Assembly (NCBI RefSeq): GCF_012396365.1
Contig: NZ_JAAXPG010000047.1
Span: 1-34,571, forward strand
Direction of reading: 5' to 3'
DNA from: Nocardiopsis alborubida
Lineage (GTDB): Bacteria > Actinomycetota > Actinomycetes > Streptosporangiales > Streptosporangiaceae
Length of the DNA stretch: 34,571 nucleotides
Below the pieces are notes generated by a model, which searched no databases, was not told where the DNA came from, and saw only the letters and a program-made list of their open reading frames with translations. The translations under genes were made by a program, and so were the position numbers. Below are positions 21,043 through 28,930 of this stretch, one piece after another (within the stretch, counting starts at the first letter, position 1; every line of letters starts with the position of its first letter).

Positions 21043-23406
21043 ATGGACAGCCCGGACGGCGAGGACACGGCGGTGGAGGCGCGGAACGGTCCCCACGAGG
21101 ACGGCTCAGAAGAGGGAAGCGCCGCAGCGGCCCCGGCCGACCTGGTCCTGTACCGGGAACTGGGTCCCCTGCTCCTCCGGGTGCTCGCCACCTACGCACG
21201 GCGGCTGTGGGCCCTGCTGGTGGTGGCGGCTCTGCCCGCGGTCCCGGTCACGCTGTTGAGCCAGGCCCTGGTGGTGGCGCCAGCCCGTGACGGCGCCTAC
21301 CTCAACGGCCTGCTGGAGTCCGCCGCGGACCCGCTCGCCCCCGCCCTCGTGGCCGCCACCGGGGTCGTCGCGCTGCTCGGGCTGGCGGTCGCGCCGTTCT
21401 CCCTGGGGGGCTCCGTCCTGCTGGGAACCGCCGCCCTGCTCGGCCGACGGATCTCACCGCGCCAGGCCTGGCAGGGGGCGCGGCGACGCTACTTCACCGT
21501 TCTGACCTGGGTCCTGCTGCTGGTCTTCCTGGTGTCGGGTTCTCTGGCGCTCTACCTGTGGGCCCTGGTCTCGGACTGGCCGCCGGTGCTGACGGCGATC
21601 CTGGTCCTGGGGCTGCTGCTGGCCGTGTTGGTCCCGTTGACGGTGTCGCTGCCACTGGCCCTGGTGGAGGGGCACGGACCCTTCCGGGCCCTGCTGGAGG
21701 CCTGCCGCCTGGCGCGGCACCGGGTCGGCGTCCACCTGCTCCTCGTCGGTCTCTCCTACGGGGTGTCGGTGTTGGCCGGAGCGGTCCTGGAACGGGTCCT
21801 GCCGCGGTGGACGGACCTCGCGGACGGCAGCCCGGCGCTGCTGGCCGTCACCCTGCTGGTCGGTCTGGTGGTGGCCCCGCTGTCGCTGCTCCTGGGCTGC
21901 GCCCCCGTGGCCTACTGCGACTTCGAGAGCCCCTACACCGCACCAGGCCAGGACCGCGTACCGGGCGGGGACACGTACGCGGGGGTGCGGTACGCGGTCC
22001 ATCCGACCGTGCGCGATGCGGACCTGGTCCGGGCCGGTGAGCACCTGCCCGCGCCTGCGGCCTCCGTGTCCGGACGCTCCTCCGACTCTGTTTTCAGCGG
22101 ACCCCGGCTGGTCCTGGTCCCCGCCCTGGCCCTGGCCGTGTTCGGCCCGCCTCTGCTCGGCCCCGGCCTGCTGGAAGCCAACCCGTTCGGGCTGCCGGAG
22201 ATGGACGCCCATCCGGTCGCCAGCGTCGACGGCGACGAACTGTCGGTGAGCCTGGAGCCGACCGGGGAGGGCGCACTGCTCGGCGTCGCGACCAGCTACG
22301 TGAACATGGAGGTGTGCGACCCCCGGTGCCGTGCCGTGGCCCAGGGCGAGCGGAGCTGGATGGGTGACGGCGTGCGCGTCGTGGACGGCGGCGCCCTGTG
22401 GACCGTCTGGCGCGAGTACGAGCACGAGGACGTGGAGGAGGAGGCGGACCGCTACGCCCCGCACCCGGACTCGGGGCTCTACCTGCTCTCCTGCGCCGAC
22501 ATCACGAAGTGCGCGGATCCCGACGAGGAGGCCCTGGTCCGCCCGTACCCGGAGGGTCAACACCACGTCGCCTCCGCGGTCACCCCGCTGGCCGACGGGC
22601 GCCTGCTGGTGGCCTCCTCCGTCAAGCGCTACGACCCGCCGGAGCTCGGTGTGAGCCTTGAGCAGGACCGGGGCGGACTGCGTCTGCACCTGTGCGAGGA
22701 CATCGCCTGCGCGGATCCTGAGGTGGTCCTGTTCCCCGCGGAGATGGCCGCCGGTGGTTTCCTCACCGACGGCGAGTTCCTGGCCCTGGCCGCCTACCCG
22801 GGGGGCGGGTACGCGATGGCCGTGACCGACACCGCCCGCGGATCGCTGTCCCTGGTGGCCTGCGCCGAGCGGGCGTGCACGGACCCGGAGATCACCCGGA
22901 TCCACGGGGACCGGTTCTACGGCGAGCACGACAGCCGTTTCCGGAGCCGGTTCGGGGCCCGCGTGGAGCTGCGCTCCGACGGCACCCCGGTCCTGGCCTA
23001 CCGGGACCCCCAGGGCGGCCGGGCGCACCTGGTGGACTGCCACGACGCGCTGTGCTCGGAGTTCACCGACACCGCCGTCACCGGAACCGGCTGGGCGCGC
23101 CCGGTGCCGGGGCTGGCCGTGGACTCCCGGGACCGGGCCCACCTGCTCACCCCCGATTTCACCCGGGAGCGGCTGGTGCTGCTGTCCTGCCTGGACCGCG
23201 GCTGCTCGCAGACCTCCTCGGCCCCGCTGCTGGAGCTGACGGAGGCGGAGCCGAGCCTGACCGCGCTGGCCCTGGACGACCGGGACCGCCCGCACATGCT
23301 GTGGGCGGACGGGGAGGTGAGTACCCGCTTCATGGGCGGTGTCGACATCGAGTCCGAGGCGCGCTACCTGCGCTGCGCGGAGCCCCTGTGCGGGGCCGGG
23401 CTGTAA
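21043..23406 (+). CDS. Membrane protein with six-TM domain fused to a Cys-pair beta-propeller
   Basis: The product is 787 residues; GAGG lies six bases before the ATG at 21043. Residues ~40-290 are an N-terminal membrane domain with about six segments (LWALLVVAALPAVPVTLLS, LTWVLLLVFLVSGSLALYL, and so on), resembling the GDPD/DUF7847-type membrane domain. A further hydrophobic segment at about 350-375 (LVLVPALALAVFGPPLLGP) precedes the outer domain. That domain has seven cysteine pairs, C425/C429, C484/C490, C551/C556, C607/C612, C666/C671, C716/C721 and C778/C783, spaced about 50-67 residues. Motifs such as LLSCADITKC and LVACAERAC end each repeat. The spacing suggests a seven-bladed propeller with one disulfide per blade; this is inference. 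Function is unknown. Confidence 0.85.
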   Translation: MDSPDGEDTAVEARNGPHEDGSEEGSAAAAPADLVLYRELGPLLLRVLATYARRLWALLVVAALPAVPVTLLSQALVVAPARDGAYLNGLLESAADPLAPALVAATGVVALLGLAVAPFSLGGSVLLGTAALLGRRISPRQAWQGARRRYFTVLTWVLLLVFLVSGSLALYLWALVSDWPPVLTAILVLGLLLAVLVPLTVSLPLALVEGHGPFRALLEACRLARHRVGVHLLLVGLSYGVSVLAGAVLERVLPRWTDLADGSPALLAVTLLVGLVVAPLSLLLGCAPVAYCDFESPYTAPGQDRVPGGDTYAGVRYAVHPTVRDADLVRAGEHLPAPAASVSGRSSDSVFSGPRLVLVPALALAVFGPPLLGPGLLEANPFGLPEMDAHPVASVDGDELSVSLEPTGEGALLGVATSYVNMEVCDPRCRAVAQGERSWMGDGVRVVDGGALWTVWREYEHEDVEEEADRYAPHPDSGLYLLSCADITKCADPDEEALVRPYPEGQHHVASAVTPLADGRLLVASSVKRYDPPELGVSLEQDRGGLRLHLCEDIACADPEVVLFPAEMAAGGFLTDGEFLALAAYPGGGYAMAVTDTARGSLSLVACAERACTDPEITRIHGDRFYGEHDSRFRSRFGARVELRSDGTPVLAYRDPQGGRAHLVDCHDALCSEFTDTAVTGTGWARPVPGLAVDSRDRAHLLTPDFTRERLVLLSCLDRGCSQTSSAPLLELTEAEPSLTALALDDRDRPHMLWADGEVSTRFMGGVDIESEARYLRCAEPLCGAGL

Positions 23407-23422
23407 GGCCCCCGCCGCTCCA

Positions 23423-23471
23423 CGGACATGCGGCCCCACGCCACGCGGACGCGGGGCCGCACCCGTGTCCG
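23423..23471. terminator. Bidirectional terminator between convergent genes
   Basis: Inner arms TGCGGCCCC (23429-23437) and GGGGCCGCA (23453-23461), with outer arms CGGACA (23423-23428) and TGTCCG (23466-23471), form a bulged hairpin in the 67-base gap between convergent stops at 23406 and 23474. Confidence 0.7.
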
Positions 23472-23473
23472 GA

Positions 23474-24847
23474 TCAGTAGTCCACCGCGAACAGGCGGGG
23501 CTTGACGCATGTGGTGGCGCCCGTGGGCGCGTCCATCGCCGGCGGGCGCAGCCCGTCCGGGGCGCAGCCGGCGTAGACGCCCACGACACCGCCGTCCGGT
23601 CCGGGGTAGGCGGTCAGGTGTCCGGCTCCCGCGGCCAGCCCTCTCAGCGGGTCGGTGTCCACGCCGGGGCCGGTGGGCCGGAACGGAAGCAGGTTGTACT
23701 CCTGGAGGGTCATGTGCGTCTCACCGTCCAGCTCATGTCGCTCGGCGCCGTACCCGGCCAGGAGCCTGGCGGCGTCGATCTCGCCGTCTTCGGCGAGGAC
23801 CCGGCCGTTGTCGGCGTCCAGAGCCCGGTAGCCGTCCTCGTCGTGGACGAACACCCGGGGATCCGGCTCCGCGGAGACCGAGACGACCTCTCCGGGTGCT
23901 GTATGGGTCCACAGCACCTCGCCGTCGGCGGGGTCGACGGCGGTGATCCGCTTCTCCTCGCAGCCCTCCCCGGAGGCGCAGCCGGGTGTGTCGAACAGGA
24001 GCGGTCCGTCGGGGACGGCCCACAGCTCACTGCCCGGCCCGGGCTCCTCCGGGATCTCGAACTCCGCGACCTGTTCTCCGTCCACCACCGCGGTGACGTA
24101 GGAGGGTTCCTCCTGGGGGGAGTACTCCAGGTACAGGGTTTCATCAGCCACGGCGGGGGAGCCCCAGGGCGCCAGCCGCGCGGACCACTCGACCCGGCCG
24201 GTGGCCGCCTCGACCAGGAAGTAGCGGGGGTCGTCCTCGCTGTCGTGGGGCAGCGCCTCCCTCAGGACCAGGTGTGTGTCGTCGCTGGCCAGGACGGCCT
24301 CGTGATCGAGGTCCTCGGGCAGGTCCGACTCCACCGCCCGGGCGCCGTCGCGGTCCACCTCCCAGAAACGAAGCGCGTCCACCCGGCCCTGACCCTCGAC
24401 GGGGGTTATCACCAGGGTCGACCCGACCAGCCGGAACCACGACACGTCGACGCCCGCGGACTCGGTCCACAGGATCGCGGCGGTGGCGGTGTCCACCGCG
24501 ACGATCGTGTCAGCCGTGTGCAGGTAGAGGACCCCGTCGGCCTCCACCGCCCCGGGGTCGGGGTACCTGTAGTCCAGCCAGTGCCTGGCGGGCCGGAGCA
24601 ACGGCCCGCTCTCCTCGAACTGATCCAGGTAGAAGTCGCCCTCCAGGGGCCGGGACCAGCGCACCGACCCCGCCTGTCCGCAGTCGCCGGTCTCCTGGCA
24701 GAGGACGGCGGAGTCGGGACTGATCACCGATGGCTCGGGAGGCTCGGGCGCGTCCTCCCCGCCCCGTGCCGAGCAGGCGGACAGGGCGAGGGCACAGGCG
24801 AGTGCGAGCACAGGGAAGGGGCGGGAAGGGGAACGCATGCGCCGCAT
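23474..24847 (-). CDS. PQQ-like beta-propeller lipoprotein
   Basis: The product is 457 residues from the ATG at 24847 (ATG 24838 is an alternative; no strong ribosome binding site). A signal with a lipobox (ALSAC, Cys25) anchors it to the membrane. PQQ-like blade motifs are visible: VLYLHTADTIVAVDTATAAILW, YFLVEAATGRVEWSARL and ITAVDPADGEVLWTHTAPG. The C-terminus holds two cysteines (YAGCAPDG, TTCVKP). Such proteins are often outer-face scaffolds; no partner or enzyme domain is visible. It is convergent with the Cys-pair propeller gene. Confidence 0.85.
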   Translation of the reverse strand: MRRMRSPSRPFPVLALACALALSACSARGGEDAPEPPEPSVISPDSAVLCQETGDCGQAGSVRWSRPLEGDFYLDQFEESGPLLRPARHWLDYRYPDPGAVEADGVLYLHTADTIVAVDTATAAILWTESAGVDVSWFRLVGSTLVITPVEGQGRVDALRFWEVDRDGARAVESDLPEDLDHEAVLASDDTHLVLREALPHDSEDDPRYFLVEAATGRVEWSARLAPWGSPAVADETLYLEYSPQEEPSYVTAVVDGEQVAEFEIPEEPGPGSELWAVPDGPLLFDTPGCASGEGCEEKRITAVDPADGEVLWTHTAPGEVVSVSAEPDPRVFVHDEDGYRALDADNGRVLAEDGEIDAARLLAGYGAERHELDGETHMTLQEYNLLPFRPTGPGVDTDPLRGLAAGAGHLTAYPGPDGGVVGVYAGCAPDGLRPPAMDAPTGATTCVKPRLFAVDY

Positions 24848-24987
24848 CGTAGCGGGGCGGCCCGTCCCGTCCCGCGGACCCCTGCGCGATGGGGACATCG
24901 CCTGCCTGTTGGGAACGGCCGCGCGGTCACCGGTCTCTCCTCGCGGTCGGCCGCCCCGGTGCCGGGGCGCGCGGAGGCGCCGCGCGG

Positions 24988-25677
24988 TTACCGGCGCCCC
25001 TCGCGGCCGGCGGCCCCCGCTCCGCCCCCGGAGGTCCTGCCGGCCCCGCCCACCAACGGGGCCAGCACGTAGTCGGCCAGCGGGAACGCGTGCTCGTCCA
25101 CGTGTTCGCGGGCGCGTTCGCGCTGGCCGGGGCCCATGGTCAGCGCGTGCACCAGGACCGTCCCGTACAGCGCCTCGGTGAAGGGCTCGGTGTCGGTGCC
25201 CGGGACCAGCTCGCCGCGTTCGACGGCCCTGCGCACCATGTCCGCCATCCCGTCGCGGTGCACGCGCACCAGCCGTTCCTGGAGCCCCACGAAGGTCTCC
25301 ATCCCGGTGGTGGCGTCCACGGCCACGCGCAGGGTGACCCAGCCCGACGGGGCCAGGAAGTGGCCGAGCAGGGCCGAGGCCAGCGCGCGGGTGTCGCCGC
25401 GCAGGCTTCCGGTGTCGGCCGTGGCGGGCGGCCGGGTGTGCTCCTCGATGGCGTCGGCGAGCAGGCGTTCCTTGGTCGGCCAGCGCCGGTACAGGGCGGC
25501 CTTGCCCACCCCCGCCCGGCGGGCCACCCCGTCCAGGGTGAACGCGGCCCAGCCCGCTCTTCCGTACTCGACCAGCGCCGCCGCCATGGCCCGCGGCGTG
25601 AGGCTGGGGTCGCGCGTGCGCCCCCGCCCGGTCCTCGGCGGTGTCGTCCCCGTGCCCCTCCGTGCTCGCTCACCCAT
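24988..25677 (-). CDS. TetR/AcrR-family regulator
   Basis: The product is 229 residues from the ATG at 25677. There is no ribosome binding site, but the -10-like TAACGT (complement of 25683-25688) lies five bases upstream, so a leaderless mRNA is likely. The HTH (about residues 29-75) reads FTLDGVARRAGVGKAALYRRWPTKERLLADAI. The C-terminal domain has helices typical of TetR_C (VGLQERLVRVHRDGMADMVRRAVERGELV). An inverted repeat overlaps its -10, which suits autoregulation. No efflux or enzyme target is adjacent. Confidence 0.92.
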   Translation of the reverse strand: MGERARRGTGTTPPRTGRGRTRDPSLTPRAMAAALVEYGRAGWAAFTLDGVARRAGVGKAALYRRWPTKERLLADAIEEHTRPPATADTGSLRGDTRALASALLGHFLAPSGWVTLRVAVDATTGMETFVGLQERLVRVHRDGMADMVRRAVERGELVPGTDTEPFTEALYGTVLVHALTMGPGQRERAREHVDEHAFPLADYVLAPLVGGAGRTSGGGAGAAGREGRR

Positions 25678-25683
25678 GGGGCA

Positions 25684-25701
25684 CGTTATGCCCAGGTAAC
25701 G
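25684..25701. promoter_or_regulatory. Inverted repeat over the tetR promoter, candidate operator
   Basis: CGTTA (25684-25688), eight bases, TAACG (25697-25701) form an 18-base repeat that covers the TAACGT -10 of the leaderless tetR gene. Confidence 0.5.
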
Positions 25702-25761
25702 GCCGATGAAAATCCGCGGCTCCGTCCACGCGGGCGTTCGCGGGCCGTGACCGGTGCCGTC

Positions 25762-25873
25762 CGCGCGCCGTTCGGTCCGCGCGCCACCCGGTCCTTGCGC
25801 CACCCGGCCCGTACACGGCCCGGTTCGCGCACCCTCTGGTCCGCACGCCGTCCGGTCCGCACCCGACCGCCGG
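25762..25873. repeat. Seven tandem 16-bp repeats (consensus about CGCGCGCCRCCCGGTC)
   Basis: Consecutive 16-base units begin at 25762, 25778, 25794, 25810, 25826, 25842 and 25858. Six share most of the pattern CGCrCrCCrnCCGGTC; the last is decayed. The block abuts the stop codon of the PrsW-type gene (25874). A unit of 16 does not preserve frame, so it is unlikely to be coding. Confidence 0.8.
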
Positions 25874-27022
25874 TCACGGCGTCCGGCGCACCGCCCGGTC
25901 CTCGGCGATCGCCAGCATCTGCTCCTGGCGCCGTTCCACGGCGGGCCGCTCAGGGTCCGCCACGTGGCGCAGCTCCCTGACGCGGCCGTGCCGGTTGGCC
26001 AGGGCCGTCGCCGCCGACCGCCGCATGCCCAGCGCCCCGCCCTCGGAGGCCAGTGCCGCGCGCACCCGGTGCCGGTAGGCCTGCCGGACGGTGAAGTACA
26101 CGGCCATCGTGGTCAGGAAGACCACCGCGACCTTGAACACGACGCCGCCGACACCGGAGAACAGCGGCGAGTCCAGCAGCCAGTGCAGGGCCATCGCCAG
26201 GACCACCAGGAGGGCGGCGGCCACCGCCCGGCGCCTGCCGGGCCGCCACGCCACGGCCGCCAGCAGGCCCACGGCGGTGCCCGCGACCGCCGACATCGCC
26301 CAGTGCGAGCCCAGCCCGGTCAGGACCAGCCTCACCACGGTCGTCTGCACCACCGGAGTCAGTCCGCCCGTGCCGCCCGCCTGGACGATCGCGTTCATCG
26401 AGTAGACGAAGTTCTCCGTCACCTCGAAGCCCAACCCCACCAGGGAGCCGATCACGAACCCGTCCACCGGGCCGCGCACCGCGGCGGGGAAGGCCACCGC
26501 GACCAGCACGATCCCGGCGAGCTTGAGCAGTTCCTCGTTGAGCGGGGCGGTCAGGGCCGCCCCCCAGACCTCGGAGAAGGGCAGTCCCAGGCTCTTGGCC
26601 CAGATCGAGCCCAGACCCGCGTTGGCGACGACCCCGCCCGCCGTCGCGGCGGTCAGACCCCAGGCCACCGCGGCCACGGAGGCGTCCAGGGCGGGGTCGC
26701 GCACCGGACGGATGCGGCGCAGCACCCAGAACCCGAAGGCCAGCGTCACCAGTCCCAGGAACACCGCCAGCGCCGCCTCGGAGAAGAAGACGCGCACCAG
26801 CCCGGTGAACCGCAGCGCCAGGTAGCCTAGGCCCACCGCGCACAGCACTCCGATCAGGACGAGCGCCGCCAGCGCGGGCAGCCGCTGCCCGCGGGCGCGT
26901 CCGCCCTCCGGCGGCCGCTCCGAGGCGTGCCGGGGCCTGGACTCGTCCTGGCGGGCGCTGCGCGGCGAGGGCACGGAGCCCCGGTCCGTCGCGGCCGGGC
27001 GCTCGTCGGGTTCGGGGTTCAC
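25874..27022 (-). CDS. PrsW-family intramembrane metalloprotease
   Basis: The product is 382 residues from the GTG at 27022, overlapping the upstream stop by four bases. After a cytoplasmic Pro/Arg-rich N-terminus (about 1-45) there are about eight membrane segments. Family motifs are visible: LNEELLKLAG, GLGFEVTENFVYSM, GLGSHWAMSAVAG and ALHWLLDSPL. PrsW in Bacillus subtilis starts cleavage of an anti-sigma factor, RsiW; many actinobacterial relatives have no known substrate. The GTGA overlap couples it to a membrane-anchored partner (27019-27630), so the partner is a candidate co-factor or substrate; that is inference. The C-terminus is a basic tail. Confidence 0.93.
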   Translation of the reverse strand: MNPEPDERPAATDRGSVPSPRSARQDESRPRHASERPPEGGRARGQRLPALAALVLIGVLCAVGLGYLALRFTGLVRVFFSEAALAVFLGLVTLAFGFWVLRRIRPVRDPALDASVAAVAWGLTAATAGGVVANAGLGSIWAKSLGLPFSEVWGAALTAPLNEELLKLAGIVLVAVAFPAAVRGPVDGFVIGSLVGLGFEVTENFVYSMNAIVQAGGTGGLTPVVQTTVVRLVLTGLGSHWAMSAVAGTAVGLLAAVAWRPGRRRAVAAALLVVLAMALHWLLDSPLFSGVGGVVFKVAVVFLTTMAVYFTVRQAYRHRVRAALASEGGALGMRRSAATALANRHGRVRELRHVADPERPAVERRQEQMLAIAEDRAVRRTP

Positions 27023-27630
27023 GAGCCCTCCCTGGTGAAGGAGACCGAGCGCGCGACGTCGGCGACCGCGCTGAGGTCGGCCGGGGTCGCCTCGCGTCCG
27101 GCCAGGGTCATCTCCACGGCCAGCTGTCCGTCGGGGGAGGGGTAGACCACCGCGGCGCCGTCCCCCTCGCGGCTCTCCAGGGCCCCGGTGAGCCCCTCGA
27201 CGCCCTCCCGGGTGGAGATGGCCTCGGGGTCGCCCAGGCGCGCCGTCGCCTCACCGGCGCGCACGATCCGCCGCAGGCCCGCCCACAGCTCCTCCAGGCT
27301 GGGCGGGGGTGAGGTCACGGGGGTGACCGAGTTGAGCGTCAGCTCCACCGGGCCCCGGTGGAAGCGGTAGATCTGCCCGGCCTGGCTGGAACCGGTGTTC
27401 AGGTGCCAGCCCTCCTGGGGGAAGGTGAGGGAGGCCCGGTAGCCGCCCGCCGATCCCACGGGCACCGGTTCGCCGGAGGGAACGGACTCCGAGCCGGGCA
27501 GGAGTGCGTTGACCAGCGGCCAGGCCACCACCAGCAGCGCGATCGCCGCCGCGGCCGCGCCCAGCGGCACCCAGTTGCTGCGGGGGCCGCGCCGCCGTGC
27601 GCGCGCGTCCTCCCCGGTCGCCTCCGCCAT
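27019..27630 (-). CDS. Single-pass membrane protein, partner of the PrsW-type protease
   Basis: The product is 203 residues from the ATG at 27630, with GAGGGGGA about six bases upstream. A short basic N-terminus is followed by one membrane segment (about 27-47, GAAAAAIALLVVAWPLVNALL) and an extracytoplasmic domain of mixed alpha/beta type (YRASLTFPQEGWHLNTGSSQ, VELTLNSVTPV, LEELWAGLRRIVRAGEATARLG). I recognise no family. It overlaps the PrsW-type gene by four bases, so the two are coupled. Confidence 0.75.
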   Translation of the reverse strand: MAEATGEDARARRRGPRSNWVPLGAAAAAIALLVVAWPLVNALLPGSESVPSGEPVPVGSAGGYRASLTFPQEGWHLNTGSSQAGQIYRFHRGPVELTLNSVTPVTSPPPSLEELWAGLRRIVRAGEATARLGDPEAISTREGVEGLTGALESREGDGAAVVYPSPDGQLAVEMTLAGREATPADLSAVADVARSVSFTREGS

Positions 27631-27712
27631 GGCGTTCCCCCTCGTCACCCACGGTGATGCCCTGTCACGGCAAGCGAAACATCCGGGAGTGCGCGCGTTG
27701 GTGGTACGGCGT

Positions 27713-27749
27713 CGACTTGGCGCACGTTTACGGTGATTTCACCAAGTCG
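27713..27749 (-). terminator. Hairpin downstream of the MBL-fold gene
   Basis: CGACTTGG (27713-27720) and CCAAGTCG (27742-27749) form a perfect 8-base inverted repeat with a 21-base loop, 38 bases beyond the MBL-fold stop. Confidence 0.45.
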
Positions 27750-27787
27750 GGGGATCGGCGAGAGGGCGCGGTGACCGGACGGGGCGC

Positions 27788-28729
27788 TCAGAGGCTCGTG
27801 GGCATCAGGCCCCCGTTCCACTCGACGGCGTCGGACAGCGCCGCGACGAGGTCCATGTCGGTTCCGGTGAGGTCGGCGTGGGCGCGGTGCAGGTTGAGCA
27901 CGATGCGCTCGGCGTCGTCCCAGTCGCGGAACCCGCCCAGGTCGCAGGCCCTGGCGTTCTCCAGCGGGGTGAGCCCCCGGGCGACCCCGTCCCGGGCGGT
28001 GTCCAGCACGAACCGGTAGTAGCGCTCGTGGGCGCCCAGGACCGCGTCCAGCTCGGCGGCGCCCAGCAGTGGTCCGTGCCCGGGGACCACGTGCTCGGGG
28101 CCGAACGCGTGCAGCCACTCCAGCGAGCGCAGCGCTCCCTCCAACGAACCCATGAACACCAGCGGGGTCAGCCCGTGGAAGACCAGGTCGCCGGTGAACA
28201 GCACGCGCTCCTCGGGCAGCCAGGCCACCACGTCGCCGGGGGTGTGCGCGGTGTGGCCGGGATGGCGCAGCTCCACGCGCCGCCCGCCGGTGTGGACGGT
28301 CAGCTCCCGGTCGAGCACGATCGACGGCAGGCGCCGGGTGACGTTGCCCCAGTCCGGCGGGGGCGACCAGAACGGCGGGCAGGCGTCGAGGATCGGGTCG
28401 TGCGCGAGCGCCTCGCGCATGGCGGCCTGCCCGATGAGCGCGGCGGACTCGGGCAGCAGGCTGTTGCCGTAGGTGTGGTCGCCGTGCTGGTGGGTGTTGA
28501 CCGCCCACCGGACGGGCGCGCCGCCGGTGGCGCGCGCCAGGGCGCCGAGGAACGCGCGGGTGCGGGCCTCGGTCGCGCAGGTGTCCACCACCAGGAGCCC
28601 GTCGTCCCCGGCGACGGCGCCCGCGTTGTTGACCCACCAGGTGCCGTCCGGCTGCACCCAGGCGTACACGCCGTCGACGACCTCGGTCAGGCTCGCCGCC
28701 TCCGGTCCGGTGTGCCCGGTCTGGCCCAT
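27788..28729 (-). CDS. MBL-fold metallohydrolase
   Basis: The product is 313 residues from the ATG at 28729, preceded by GAGGAGGA. The metal motif NTHQHGDH is at residues 78-85 (His80, His82, Asp84, His85), with GHTAHTPGDVVAWLPEERVL, FTGDLVF (bridging Asp) and VVPGHGPL downstream. These are the two-metal metallo-beta-lactamase sites, so it should bind metal. Its closest style is SoxH-like or quinoprotein-relay-type hydrolases; substrate unknown. It is divergent from the five-TM propeller gene. Confidence 0.93.
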   Translation of the reverse strand: MGQTGHTGPEAASLTEVVDGVYAWVQPDGTWWVNNAGAVAGDDGLLVVDTCATEARTRAFLGALARATGGAPVRWAVNTHQHGDHTYGNSLLPESAALIGQAAMREALAHDPILDACPPFWSPPPDWGNVTRRLPSIVLDRELTVHTGGRRVELRHPGHTAHTPGDVVAWLPEERVLFTGDLVFHGLTPLVFMGSLEGALRSLEWLHAFGPEHVVPGHGPLLGAAELDAVLGAHERYYRFVLDTARDGVARGLTPLENARACDLGGFRDWDDAERIVLNLHRAHADLTGTDMDLVAALSDAVEWNGGLMPTSL

Positions 28730-28930
28730 GGTGGTCCTCCTCGCGTCCGCGGCCCTCAGGGGGGAGAAGAAGGAAGAGGGTACAGCGCTTCCCGGGTCAG
28801 CCGTGGCCGGAACCGGTCGGTGAGGGAAACGGCGCCCGTACGCGCTGTTATCGTGACGACCGCATATCCGGTTCGTGTGCCTTCGGGCGCACGCGCACGC
28901 CCTCGGACGGGCCAGGGAGCGGACGAACAC

